The notes: generated from the sequence alone by a model not told the origin. DNA of 64,000 bases from CAZEAC01 sp964510065 (GCA_964510065.1 CAZEAC010000004.1:26844-90843); one strand, 5' to 3'; positions 16,326-24,840 are shown, numbered from the stretch's first letter. Made by a program: numbers and translations.

Positions 16326-16913
16326 ATGCTTCGAATATTACAAATTTCACTGCTCATTTTTTTATTAAGCTCGTGCGGCTACACTTTTGTCGGAAGCGGC
16401 AGTATTTTGCCGCCTGATATTAAAAAAGTGTATGTACCGATTGTAGAGAATAATTCGACTGAAACCTCGCTGACGCAGTCATTTACCGAGGCGCTACGCG
16501 ATCAGTTTGATCGATATGGTGCGGTTATTGTGGTCGATTCGCTTGCCGATGCCGACGCTGTACTTACCGCGAAGGTAGTAAAGGTGACTCGTGGTGTGCG
16601 AAGTTCCTCTTCAGGCACTGATTCCACTCTCGAAAGAAACACCTCGATGGAAGTGGCTGCGGACTTAAAAAGGATCAACGGCTCACTATTATGGCGAAAT
16701 AAAGGGTTCTCAGTATCACAGCGATCCGGAACGACTACCGGTTCAATTGTAACTTCTTCCGCTGGTTTTGCGGGCGGAACACTTAATGCGGGTGACCTGG
16801 GCGGGCTCGATCCGCGCGAGTTAGGTCGCGGTCAGGAGCAGGAAGCTTTCAACCAGATGGCCGAGGACGCCGCAAAGTCGATATACGACGCAGCAGTCGC
16901 TCCTGATTTTTAG
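16326..16913 (+). CDS. lptE: LPS-assembly lipoprotein LptE-like
   Basis: LptE plugs the LptD barrel that inserts lipopolysaccharide in the outer membrane. The 195-residue product has a signal peptide ending in LLSSC, followed by the CGYTFVGSGS start and the VYVPIVENNSTETSLTQSFTEALRDQF segment typical of the family. I chose the ATG at 16326 over a TTG six bases earlier. In many bacteria lptE lies near holA and rpsT; rpsT is next here, in convergent direction, while holA is absent. Confidence 0.85.
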   Translation: MLRILQISLLIFLLSSCGYTFVGSGSILPPDIKKVYVPIVENNSTETSLTQSFTEALRDQFDRYGAVIVVDSLADADAVLTAKVVKVTRGVRSSSSGTDSTLERNTSMEVAADLKRINGSLLWRNKGFSVSQRSGTTTGSIVTSSAGFAGGTLNAGDLGGLDPRELGRGQEQEAFNQMAEDAAKSIYDAAVAPDF

Positions 16914-16997
16914 TACAATCCCGCTCTAGGCTATCAAAAGGCCACGAATCTATTTCGCTGTATACGCCAAAAAGCAGGCGCTTAGGGATTTGAAGGA

Positions 16998-17013
16998 CGC
17001 CGCTTATGCGGCG
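16998..17013 (-). terminator. Hairpin after rpsT
   Basis: A six-base GC stem CGCCGC-TTAT-GCGGCG lies directly after the rpsT stop. It has no long U-run in the rpsT direction, so termination by it is only plausible. It may protect the mRNA 3' end. Confidence 0.45.
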
Positions 17014-17016
17014 CTA

Positions 17017-17322
17017 TTATTTCGCTTTCTTAGCCTTCGAGGTAGTCGCCGCAGCCGGAGCTTTTGACGCCGCCACAAGTGCTTTTGAGAGCCGGCTAAT
17101 ACTTCGTGCTGCGTTGTTTCTGTGTATAAGGTGCTTTGTTGCAGCTTTGGCGAAAAGGCGCTCAGCCGCCAAGACAAGCTCTTTCGCTTTTGAATCTCTT
17201 GTTGAGATAGCGATTCGTGCCTTTTTCAATGCAGTACGAAGTTGAGTCCGTGCAATACGGTTACGTTCACGATGTTTGAGACTCTGACGGTGACGCTTAA
17301 TTGCTGAAGGATGATTTGCCAT
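17017..17322 (-). CDS. rpsT: 30S ribosomal protein S20
   Basis: S20 is an early-binding 16S rRNA protein made of three long helices. The 101-residue product starts MANHPSAIKRHRQSLKHRERN, has the conserved AIKR..QS..HR..N pattern and the HRNNAARSISRLSKAL block. The C-terminus is an Ala/Lys tail. The gene is alone on the reverse strand, downstream of dcd and a 225-bp foldback element. Confidence 0.97.
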   Translation of the reverse strand: MANHPSAIKRHRQSLKHRERNRIARTQLRTALKKARIAISTRDSKAKELVLAAERLFAKAATKHLIHRNNAARSISRLSKALVAASKAPAAATTSKAKKAK

Positions 17323-17405
17323 GTTTTTTCAATAATTTAGAGTAATTCAATCAATAAATTGAACAGCAAAAATAGCAAAAAACAGCAATGAATTCAAGGT
17401 CTCGA

Positions 17406-17630
17406 GCCAGGACTTCTCACAGCTTTCGTTGCGAGGAAGTGTAATTTGGCGAAGAGCGAGGCTTTTCGACGGAATTCGACCATTGTTACTTTCTCAGCAA
17501 GAACGTGCGCCAGCGCACGTTCTTTCAGAGGGCATCTCACCCTAACAGGCTGTCGAGGACGAATTCCTAGAAAAACGAAGCCATTCGACAAATTACACTT
17601 CCGCAGCAGAAAGCTGTGAGAAGTCCTGGC
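17406..17630. repeat. 225-bp nested foldback element
   Basis: The outer arms (17406-17448 and 17589-17630) are inverted copies: the outer 22 bases match perfectly, then a short mismatch, then a second perfect block of about 14 bases. The centre holds a perfect 12-base hairpin with a CA turn (17499-17510 and 17513-17524). The region in between also has weaker inverted similarity around GGAATTCG. The element starts six bases beyond the dcd stop. It could be a MITE-like insertion, a structured RNA or a large terminator. I see no clear target-site duplication. Confidence 0.85.
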
Positions 17631-17635
17631 TTAGG

Positions 17636-18169
17636 CTACTTCCCTAACTTCTTATTATCATCCACGGTGGGAAAGTACGTGTCGCTCCAGGCTCTCGTTG
17701 CACCGGTCTGGCCCTGGTAGTGACCACGTCCTCTTTCGCCGTAGGCTATTTCTGGGGGAGATTCCATCCCCATGAATACCAGCTGCGCAACGCGCATTCC
17801 GGCGTTCAATAGGCGCGGATAGGGCCCTAAGTTTTGCAGCTCAAGCGTTACCTGCCCCTGGAAATTGCAGTCTATCCAGCCGCTCAGACTATGGTTAAGC
17901 CAGAGCCTTCCAAGAGAGCTCTTGAGCTTGAGGTCGCAAACCACGTCACGCGGAAGCTTAAGGAACTCCTGCGTGGTCGCCAATATAACCTCACCAGGGA
18001 AAAGAGTGAACTTTTCTCCGCGCATCTCCTCGGGATCTCGGGTCGGGCAGATCCAGTGATCTCCTAAGGTAACATCATAGCTCGCTGGGTTTATCTGCTC
18101 TGGATTAAACGGGGTGATCCCGCCTTTTTCCGCAAACTGCCGTATCCAATGATCGGGTTTAATAGCCAT
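17636..18169 (-). CDS. dcd: dCTP deaminase
   Basis: The enzyme deaminates dCTP to dUTP, the route to dTTP. I choose the inner ATG (MAIKPDHWIRQF) because it matches the family start and gives 177 residues; an upstream in-frame start would add 19 unusual residues. Seen are the substrate-binding KSSLGRLWLNHS motif, the catalytic glutamate in VTLELQN and the YQGQTGATRAW segment. The protein is close to the short trimeric forms found in bacteria and phages. Confidence 0.9.
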   Translation of the reverse strand: MAIKPDHWIRQFAEKGGITPFNPEQINPASYDVTLGDHWICPTRDPEEMRGEKFTLFPGEVILATTQEFLKLPRDVVCDLKLKSSLGRLWLNHSLSGWIDCNFQGQVTLELQNLGPYPRLLNAGMRVAQLVFMGMESPPEIAYGERGRGHYQGQTGATRAWSDTYFPTVDDNKKLGK

Positions 18170-18250
18170 GCCCGCTGCTATACCGAGAAGGCATCGAAAG
18201 GTCAAACGTTGCGCCTTGCCCCTCAAGCCGTTCTTCTCTAGCCTCTCCCT

Positions 18251-19753
18251 ATGGATCTAACAATCTCATTCGGGTCAATTCTCGTTGTCGAGGATGACCC
18301 GAGCCATGCAATGCTTATTAAGAGGGCACTTCGTGGCTACACAGCAAAGCTTGAGCACGCCGCTTCTCTTGGTGAGGCTAATGCAGCGCTTGACCAGTCA
18401 AGCTTCGACCTGATCGTCTCCGATCTTAATCTCCCGGATTCCGAGGGAACGACGCACATCGCCCATTTCCGACGGCGCGCGCCCGAAGCGGCAGTGGTGG
18501 TGCTGACTTCATCAACCTCAGTGCAGCACGCTGTGCAAGCAATGAAACAGGGTGCCGGCGACTTTCTCGTCAAGAACTTCGACGCCGAGTTTGGTCAGAT
18601 CTTACAGCTCTCACTCTCGAGAATTCAGTTCTCGCTGGTCGCGGCAAGGGAGAAGGCTCGACTTGAACGCGAAATGCAAGCGTTGAGAACGGCGATTGAA
18701 AATAGCCTCGATTCGCTGGCGGTGGTGAGCGAGAATGGAACGATCGAGTACTGCAATAGATCATACCTGGCCTTTGCCGAGCGTTGTGGCGGCGACGCCA
18801 AGAATCTTGAGTCTCTTTTTAACGCACGACTGAACAAACATGAGTCACTTCGTGACGCTGTTGCCAAGAATCGAAAAGAGCTCGCGCCCGGTGGTGTGTG
18901 GCAGACCGAAATTACTTTTGTTGAAGATAAGGTCAGTGCGTTTAGCGCGAGCCTCTCGGTTATTCGACGTGCGCACGAGCATGATGCCGCCGAGTGCGTG
19001 CTTTGGATAAGAGATATTTCTGAGCTTAAGCGCCGCGAGAAATTCCAACGCGAGATTCTCTCTACAACTACCCACGATCTCAAGGGGCCGCTTGGCGCGA
19101 TTCTCATTTCAGCTGATCTTATTGGCGAGATCGTCGGCGACAATAAAAAAGCTGGTGATCTGGCACTTCGTATCGCCTCGGCTGCGCAGGGCGCGGTTAA
19201 TCTAATAGATGAATTTCTCTCCGCGAGACGTATTCAGGAGGGCACTTTTATTCTTCGTCCGTCTGCGCAGAATTTGAGCGAGATTGTTGGTGAAGCGCTG
19301 GAGAACTTCTCGCCGACAGCCGGTTCAAAATCGATCTCGGTCGTCACCGAGCTCCCGGAGCATCTTCCCGTGTGGTGTGACCGCCTTGGTATTTCAAGAG
19401 TTATAGGAAACCTCCTGAGCAACGCCTTAAAATTTACCCCGAAAGGCGGCCGCGTAGATGTCTCCGCGAGTGAAGTCGGCGATGAGGTGCGAATTCGGGT
19501 ATCCGATACGGGAAGTGGAATGGAGCCGGCGGAAGTTACCAAATTGTTCGAGCGTTTCTCTCGATTGGAAAGGCATCGAGAGGTTGCGGGCTCGGGGATC
19601 GGACTTTTCGTGGTGAAGAGTATTGTGACGGCGCACGGTGGCAAAATTGATGTTACGAGTGCTCTGGGGCAGGGGACGACGTTTGAAATCTCCCTGCCGA
19701 AAAAACCCCCGGTAAATGAGCGTGGTGAGCTCATTTCGCTTGAGTTTCGTTAA
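18251..19753 (+). CDS. Receiver-PAS histidine kinase
   Basis: This cytosolic 500-residue sensor has an N-terminal receiver (acidic E14-D15-D16, phospho-acceptor D58, T86, K108), a PAS-like segment (about 145-260), then a HisKA domain with H275 in THDLKGPLGAIL and a HATPase domain with NLLSNALKFTPKGG, SDTGSGM and GSGIGLFVVKSI. There is no membrane segment. The layout suggests that phosphate on the receiver modulates the kinase. The gene is divergent from dcd and its output partner is unknown. The lipoprotein gene follows. Confidence 0.9.
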   Translation: MDLTISFGSILVVEDDPSHAMLIKRALRGYTAKLEHAASLGEANAALDQSSFDLIVSDLNLPDSEGTTHIAHFRRRAPEAAVVVLTSSTSVQHAVQAMKQGAGDFLVKNFDAEFGQILQLSLSRIQFSLVAAREKARLEREMQALRTAIENSLDSLAVVSENGTIEYCNRSYLAFAERCGGDAKNLESLFNARLNKHESLRDAVAKNRKELAPGGVWQTEITFVEDKVSAFSASLSVIRRAHEHDAAECVLWIRDISELKRREKFQREILSTTTHDLKGPLGAILISADLIGEIVGDNKKAGDLALRIASAAQGAVNLIDEFLSARRIQEGTFILRPSAQNLSEIVGEALENFSPTAGSKSISVVTELPEHLPVWCDRLGISRVIGNLLSNALKFTPKGGRVDVSASEVGDEVRIRVSDTGSGMEPAEVTKLFERFSRLERHREVAGSGIGLFVVKSIVTAHGGKIDVTSALGQGTTFEISLPKKPPVNERGELISLEFR

Positions 19754-19816
19754 TGAAGCAGGGCATTGACCTTGGATGATCGCTGTTTTAGAAAGGAGAC
19801 TGTATAAGGAGTCTAT

Positions 19817-20239
19817 ATGAGACGAGTATTCTTGGTAGCGATGATTGTTGGCATGCTTTCAGGCTGTGGCCCACGCGGTGAAACCCGCACTCTTGATGAA
19901 GTGCTGCAACGAGAGAAAGCAAGATTCGCGGCAACACAGGGTGGCGCTGACTCCAAGGTAGCGTCGCGGCTCGCTGAACTTCGAACCAAGCTTGATGACC
20001 TGGCATTTGCCGACAAGGAACTTACACCGAAAGCCTTTGATATCGCAGAAGCATTAAATGGAATGCTTTATTCTGCGGGCTACACTTCGCGACCGGGACT
20101 TTCCGAACTAATTTCCCAGTTTCGTTTGCTCGATGAAACCGGTGATCCGAAACTTGATCGCGCGCGCGCAAAGCTGCTCGTTGCAAGAACATTTGGCGCG
20201 CTTGCTGCTGAACTTGAGACTACCAAGTTCGCGCTCTAA
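19817..20239 (+). CDS. Small lipoprotein of unknown function
   Basis: The 140-residue product begins with a basic residue pair and a hydrophobic stretch ending in the lipobox MLSGC (Cys17), so it should be lipidated and reside in a cell-envelope membrane. The mature part is mostly helical and charged, with no motif I recognise. An AAGGAG site precedes the ATG. The next gene lies 20 bases away in convergent orientation. Confidence 0.75.
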   Translation: MRRVFLVAMIVGMLSGCGPRGETRTLDEVLQREKARFAATQGGADSKVASRLAELRTKLDDLAFADKELTPKAFDIAEALNGMLYSAGYTSRPGLSELISQFRLLDETGDPKLDRARAKLLVARTFGALAAELETTKFAL

Positions 20240-20258
20240 CCTGGCTGACGTAATCAGC

Positions 20259-20921
20259 CTAAGAATTTAGTTTGTTGCTTAGTCGATCGTAGTCGATCAT
20301 TCCGGCGAGTGTTTCAAGCTGCTTGGCGTTCTGATGACTCTTCGTGTAAAGCCGCACTGTCGCAGAACGGGCAACCTTTACTAAAATTGAACAATCGCCC
20401 TCACGGTGCACATACAGCATCGCCTTTCGCCCGCGAACCGTAATTTCTTTCATTTCAAGGACTTTTAGCTTTGGAGGCGATTGTTCAGCAAACTGCGGCA
20501 GTATAAAAAGGTCTGCCATCTCAGCGTACTTCGGATGGGGCACAAGTATTCGCACGTAAAAATCGGTGCGCTGCTCATCGCGAAACTGTTCATCGGCGAA
20601 GACTAGTTCCTTATTCCTTTCAGTGCTGGTTCCCTGTGGCGCAAAGCCCGGTGTGAGCGCTAGCGACCAATCGAGAAGATTGCTCACGCCACCAGGTTGG
20701 GTGAACAGTTTTGAAAAATTGCTGCCTGCGATCAGCCATTTTCCGCTTAATAGAAGTCGATCGTCTGAGGCGGTTGAGCCATGCCTCTTTCTGCGCATCT
20801 CCCGGGCGATGCTGTCGAGTTCGTTTGGTTTATGCGCTGGATCGGCTGCATGGCAAATGCAGCTCAGATTAAGCAAAAAAAGAAGGGCAACTAGAAATAA
20901 ACGAGAGAGCGGGTGGGCCAT
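20259..20921 (-). CDS. Secreted protein of unknown function
   Basis: I choose the ATG that begins MAHPLSRLFLVALLFLLNLSC, which gives a signal peptide ending near CHAADP and a mature protein of about 195 residues. An upstream in-frame ATG would add 18 strongly basic residues. The mature region mixes strands and helices (for example EMKEITVRGRKAMLYVHREGDCSILVKV) and is probably periplasmic. I do not recognise the family. Confidence 0.65.
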   Translation of the reverse strand: MAHPLSRLFLVALLFLLNLSCICHAADPAHKPNELDSIAREMRRKRHGSTASDDRLLLSGKWLIAGSNFSKLFTQPGGVSNLLDWSLALTPGFAPQGTSTERNKELVFADEQFRDEQRTDFYVRILVPHPKYAEMADLFILPQFAEQSPPKLKVLEMKEITVRGRKAMLYVHREGDCSILVKVARSATVRLYTKSHQNAKQLETLAGMIDYDRLSNKLNS

Positions 20922-21038
20922 GCAAAAACCATTTATCCTTCGACTCCGCGACTTCCTGCTCGGAACATATTTCACAAGAGCTGAGCCGCAAAGAATTCGC
21001 AGTGTCTCTTATAGGATATCATGAATCGAGAAGTTGAG

Positions 21039-21824
21039 CTACGCAGTCTTGGTAGTCTCTTCGCTCTGTTCGCCTTCTTCACCCTCGGACTTGCTTGAAG
21101 AATTATTACGTAATCTCTTGCGAAGACGGCCAAGCTTGCTTGCCGGACCTTTACTGCGCTCAAGACAGAACTTTTCGAGCGCCTCAAATAGTCCATCGGG
21201 GCCCCCTTTGGCGAAAGTTTGCGCAATATTGGCAGAGCGCTTAAAGCGCGCGAGCGCCATCGGAATTTCGCGTTTTGCCGTTTCAAATTGTGCAGCCTGT
21301 CTAAGCACAGTAGCGAACTTATCGAGGCTCGACATGGTCAAAGCAACGAGCGCTTCGTTGCGGTCCTTGGCGTGCAGTACCGCATCGGAAAGTGATTCAC
21401 CTTTGGTAGCTTGAATAAGACCGGCTTCCAGTGTGTCGGTTGTAAAAGGCTTCGAAATATAACCGCGGGCACCGATAACCAACAGATCAAAAACATCATC
21501 GACATTTGGTTCAAAAGAAGTAGGCAGGCTTACCATCGTTGGATCGAGATGCAGGGCTTTCTCAAGAAATTCCTTCGAGGGCATATTCGTCTTTTTGGCT
21601 TCGAAAATGAGGTGTGTCACACGACGCTCCTGCATCTTTTCAAGTGCAATTGCGTGATTCGGCGCGTCAGTCACATTACCGTAGCCAAGCGATTTGAGCG
21701 CTACTTTCATATTGTTGCGGTCGTTCGCATCCGATTCGACTACCAGTATCGTAGCATTGGTCCGCTCCTGCGGAGTCATGACCACGGCTTCATGCGCACT
21801 TTTCGGTCGAGGCGGTAAAGACAT
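21039..21824 (-). CDS. Degenerate receiver-domain protein
   Basis: Residues 24-145 follow the response-regulator receiver fold (ATILVVESDANDRNNM; GARGYISKPFTTDTL). The acidic pocket is altered to E30-S31-D32 and the phospho-acceptor aspartate appears to be Glu75, in HLIFEAKK, while the conserved Lys125 is kept. Glu can mimic phospho-Asp, so the domain may be locked or sense something else. The C-terminal half is helical with a basic and then acidic disordered tail. No DNA-binding output domain is evident. Confidence 0.75.
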   Translation of the reverse strand: MSLPPRPKSAHEAVVMTPQERTNATILVVESDANDRNNMKVALKSLGYGNVTDAPNHAIALEKMQERRVTHLIFEAKKTNMPSKEFLEKALHLDPTMVSLPTSFEPNVDDVFDLLVIGARGYISKPFTTDTLEAGLIQATKGESLSDAVLHAKDRNEALVALTMSSLDKFATVLRQAAQFETAKREIPMALARFKRSANIAQTFAKGGPDGLFEALEKFCLERSKGPASKLGRLRKRLRNNSSSKSEGEEGEQSEETTKTA

Positions 21825-21871
21825 GTTCTATCCTGAAAATCCAATTGAAGAATATAGTTTCAAGCTTCCAT

Positions 21872-21951
21872 CTTAAGATATCGGAAAAATCCGATAATTT
21901 CTTAAGCGTATATACGCAGCCAAGGCAGCACTTCGTTCACTCGCGAAGTGC
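21872..21951. repeat. Cluster of three palindromes
   Basis: Three separate inverted repeats lie side by side: TATCGGA-AAAA-TCCGATA (21879-21896), framed by CTTAAG on both sides; the perfect palindrome GCGTATATACGC (21906-21917); and GCACTTCG with CGAAGTGC (21928-21935 and 21944-21951). They fill the 145-base gap between the receiver gene start and the SRAP gene end. Roles as operator and terminator are possible. Confidence 0.7.
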
Positions 21952-21969
21952 TCTATATAGTTGATCTTC

Positions 21970-22608
21970 TTATGATTGCGGCGGCGTAGCAGCCGTTTTC
22001 TTAGGGCGAATTTTAATTTTGAAGTCTTGCTCCACCACTTGCACAAGGATCTCATTCGCCTGCTTGTCGTTCCCTGCGCACCAGAGTGGAACTTGATCGA
22101 GGTGAATAAAGAGTGGGCAGCGTTCGTGCCCGGCATCGCGAATTGCCTGGGTAGGCTCAGTAGTTATCAAAGCCACACTATCAATTATCTCTCCGTGTGG
22201 TGACTTCCACGGGTTCCAAATTGCAGCGACATTGAGAATCTTTTTGTCAGCGGGGAAGAACTGGGCAAGTCCTACAACGCGGCCGTTCTCTTTGAGGTAC
22301 TCAAAGAACGATTCAAGCGGCACGACGCAACGGTGTTCGCGATACGATTTTTTAAACGATGGTTTCTCGCGGACCGTTTCGCTTCGTGCGTTATGAAATA
22401 CACTTTTAGGTTTCTCATCCCGCTCGAAAAAAGGAATGAGGCCAAAATGCATCGGCTGAATATGGAACTCGTCTCCGTGCGGTACGATGACAGGTGTGGT
22501 GTAACGCGGAAAAACATGCGGTTTCCAACTAAAATCAGACGGGGTCGAGGCGTGGTAGTGGCGCTGCAAGGCCTTTATGTCAGACTCGATCATGAATTGG
22601 ACACACAT
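21970..22608 (-). CDS. SRAP-family abasic-site shield protein (YedK/HMCES-like)
   Basis: SRAP proteins form a covalent thiazolidine link between Cys2 and abasic sites in single-stranded DNA, protecting it from breakage. The 212-residue product has the required MC start, the FGLIP segment and the active-site residues N73 (NARSET), E103 (SFFEY) and H161 (GHERCPL), matching the E. coli YedK positions closely. Removal of Met1 would expose Cys2. The gene is solitary, with no obvious operon partner. Confidence 0.92.
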   Translation of the reverse strand: MCVQFMIESDIKALQRHYHASTPSDFSWKPHVFPRYTTPVIVPHGDEFHIQPMHFGLIPFFERDEKPKSVFHNARSETVREKPSFKKSYREHRCVVPLESFFEYLKENGRVVGLAQFFPADKKILNVAAIWNPWKSPHGEIIDSVALITTEPTQAIRDAGHERCPLFIHLDQVPLWCAGNDKQANEILVQVVEQDFKIKIRPKKTAATPPQS

Positions 22609-22682
22609 TGCATGCCTATACCACGACGAGCGCTAGGGTAAAAGCGCGTTTAGGATTGGCTCACATGAGTATTTGTAAGAGA

Positions 22683-23228
22683 CTACAGTCGCTGAATACG
22701 CTCGACAATTGTCGGAAATAGTTGCCCAAGCGTAAGTGAGCCGGTCACCTCGGTATCGGCAATTCGCTCAAGAAGCCGCACTCCGGCTTCAACATTGTAG
22801 CCATTGCTAAGAAGCATAATACGCGCGAAATCGTCGGCGGCGTATTCATTGTTTCTGGAAGACGACGAGTGGCCCAAGATCTGATGCGATAGTTCGTGGG
22901 CCAATATAAAGGCGAGCTCTTCGGAAGACTCTACCATGCTGATCAATGACGATGAGAGCACGAGCCGCGCATCGCCCAACATCCAAGCGTTGGGAATATG
23001 GTCCTCGATAATCTCCACGTCAAGCGCCGAGTGATCGCAGGCACCCTTGCCGCAGACGAAATTTTGATGAAAGCCGCTAATAGCAGCCAGGAGTTCGCCG
23101 GCGGATCGACATTCGCGGGTAATTACTGAATTAGGGTCGGGAAGTCGCAAGAGATCGCGTGAATTTGCCAGTCCAATCGATGGGAGTAGTGTGAAAATTA
23201 ATGAAAGTATAACTGTACTTCGAAGCAG
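22683..23228 (-). CDS. Secreted M48-like metalloprotease, probable CTG start
   Basis: The zinc site HELSH is present (H111, H115 counted from the start used here), with a downstream glutamate in NEYAADDFA as third ligand, as in M48-type peptidases. From the first standard start (TTG at 23150) the protein lacks a leader. Extending the frame by 26 codons gives a good signal peptide (TVILSLIFTLLPSIGLANS). That extension begins at CTG, six bases after a perfect AAGGAGG site (23235-23241), and no ATG, GTG or TTG exists there. I therefore place the start at CTG, giving 181 residues. Confidence 0.72.
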   Translation of the reverse strand: MLRSTVILSLIFTLLPSIGLANSRDLLRLPDPNSVITRECRSAGELLAAISGFHQNFVCGKGACDHSALDVEIIEDHIPNAWMLGDARLVLSSSLISMVESSEELAFILAHELSHQILGHSSSSRNNEYAADDFARIMLLSNGYNVEAGVRLLERIADTEVTGSLTLGQLFPTIVERIQRL

Positions 23229-23335
23229 AAACGACCTCCTTATTATTTGGATTCTTCGATCTCTCGCTATGATTCTCGGCTGATTGAGCGCAAAACTTGT
23301 GTTTCGCGCGAATATCGTGGAAAGTGCTAGAAAGG

Positions 23336-23353
23336 CCCTCTTTTGAGGGTTTT
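23336..23353 (+). terminator. Short hairpin with U-run
   Basis: The sequence CCCTC-TTTT-GAGGG is followed by TTTT. It lies in the leader of the cyclo-ligase gene, about 70 bases before its start, so it could attenuate that gene or end a short RNA from upstream. The stem is only five base pairs. Confidence 0.4.
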
Positions 23354-23422
23354 ACAGAGTGTCAGTGCGGCCTCTTGTCGTCGAATGTATATTCAGTTCC
23401 GCGCTGTCGAATGAAGGGAGCT

Positions 23423-24016
23423 ATGGGAGCAGGTGCACGTGCCGAGTTGGATGCAGAGATGCGCAAGGTGCTAGGCTGCCTCGATGCGCGCTGGATTCAA
23501 GCCGCGAGCCATGACCTTAGTCGACGTCTTTCGCAGTTTTTAGATACGCTTCAGGAACGGAGAATTAGCGCGGTTCTGGCCTGGATTCCGTTTTTCCCAG
23601 GTGAGATTGATCTGTCCAGTTTTATTAGTGAACAGATAGGCAAACGCGAGGTGTATCTGCCACGAGTGCTTTCGGAAGACGGAATGCAGTTTGTTGCAAT
23701 TGACCAGAGCTGGGCGAGCATGACGCAGAGCGGGTACCGCGGTGTGCCCGGTCCAAAATCCGGAGGGAAGGTGTACGATCCAATCCTTGCCGCCGAGACC
23801 GTGGCGATTGTTCCGGGGCTTGCATTCGATCGTGAAGGTGCGAGACTTGGCAGGGGCGGCGGGTACTATGCGCGTTTTTTACAGTCGGGCCTCGCTGATG
23901 TGGTAACTGTCGGCGTATGCTGGTCGTTGCAAATTGTCCAGAAAATCCCGAGTCAGAATAATGTACTTTATATGGATTGGGTTTGCACTGAGCGTGAAAT
24001 TTTTGAAGCGCAGTAG
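23423..24016 (+). CDS. 5-formyltetrahydrofolate cyclo-ligase
   Basis: The enzyme converts 5-formyl-THF to 5,10-methenyl-THF with ATP. The family motif LAFDREGARLGRGGGYYARFL is clear near residue 145, and the N-terminal region with helix and WIPFFPGEID is consistent. I choose the ATG at 23423 because AAGGGAG lies just before it; an ATG 12 bases earlier is also possible. The product has 197 residues, the usual length. The next gene follows after 17 bases. Confidence 0.9.
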   Translation: MGAGARAELDAEMRKVLGCLDARWIQAASHDLSRRLSQFLDTLQERRISAVLAWIPFFPGEIDLSSFISEQIGKREVYLPRVLSEDGMQFVAIDQSWASMTQSGYRGVPGPKSGGKVYDPILAAETVAIVPGLAFDREGARLGRGGGYYARFLQSGLADVVTVGVCWSLQIVQKIPSQNNVLYMDWVCTEREIFEAQ

Positions 24017-24033
24017 CAGCCACGAAAGGAATA

Positions 24034-24840
24034 ATGAGTTCGATTAAGGTTCTCTGTATTGGTGATGTAGTCGGCGAGCCGGGCCGCGAGGTGCTTACGA
24101 AAGTGTTGCCTCGAATTAAGTTGGCCGAGAAGCCCGATCTCGTCGTAGTCAACGCCGAAAACGCGGCCGGCGGAGTTGGCATTGAATTGGGTACCGCACA
24201 GACAATTCGCGAAGCAGGTGCAGATATCATTACGCTGGGCGACCACACGTTCCAGCGCAAAGAAGCGCAAGAACTATTGAAAAAGCATAGCGAATGGTGT
24301 GTTCGGCCTGCGAACTATCCTGACGGTGCGCCGGGCCGCGGTTGGGCAGTCTTCACGACTTCTTCCGGCATAAAGATCGCGGTGTTTAACCTTTTGGGAA
24401 GGGTCTTTATTAATTCGCCGCTTGATTGCCCATTTCGAAAGGCTGAAGAGCTCCTTAGTGGAGCGCTTGCGGATGTGAAACTCAGAGTTCTCGACATGCA
24501 CGCAGAAGCTACTTCGGAGAAGCTGGCGATGGCGCGGCACCTTGATGGCCGGATTGCGCTTCAAGTAGGTACTCATACTCACGTGCAAACTGCCGATGAG
24601 CAGATATTTCCAGGCGGCACCGGCTACATTAGCGATCTGGGAATGACCGGAAGCATGGACGGCGTAATCGGCATGGCGTCGGATGTAGCGCTGGCGCGGT
24701 TCCTGACTGGGCGTCCGCATGCCTACAAAGTAGCAGCGGGTGCTGGGGTGATTCACGGTGTGCTTGCCGAACTGGATCCGGAGACGGCGCGGACAATTTC
24801 GATTCGTCGTGTGCGCCAGGGGCTGGACGGCGTTTCATGA
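24034..24840 (+). CDS. YmdB-type metallophosphoesterase (TIGR00282)
   Basis: Proteins of this family are dimetal phosphodiesterases; Bacillus YmdB acts on 2',3'-cyclic nucleotides and affects cell fate. The 268-residue product has GDVVGEPGRE, NAENAAGGVG, DMHAEATSEK and VGTHTHVQTAD, all in order. The usual GNHxW motif reads GDHTFQRKE, so the asparagine that binds metal is replaced by aspartate. The gene overlaps the following Rieske gene by four bases (ATGA). Confidence 0.9.
   Translation: MSSIKVLCIGDVVGEPGREVLTKVLPRIKLAEKPDLVVVNAENAAGGVGIELGTAQTIREAGADIITLGDHTFQRKEAQELLKKHSEWCVRPANYPDGAPGRGWAVFTTSSGIKIAVFNLLGRVFINSPLDCPFRKAEELLSGALADVKLRVLDMHAEATSEKLAMARHLDGRIALQVGTHTHVQTADEQIFPGGTGYISDLGMTGSMDGVIGMASDVALARFLTGRPHAYKVAAGAGVIHGVLAELDPETARTISIRRVRQGLDGVS

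Noticed and set aside
17394..17591. Reverse-strand frame of 65 codons
   Set aside because: Lies within the 225-bp foldback element; the frame is a by-product of the repeat.
23229..23422. 6S RNA before the cyclo-ligase gene
   Set aside because: In E. coli the 6S RNA gene precedes this gene, but I cannot find the long bulged hairpin typical of 6S RNA in these 190 bases. An Infernal search with the 6S model (RF00013) would decide.
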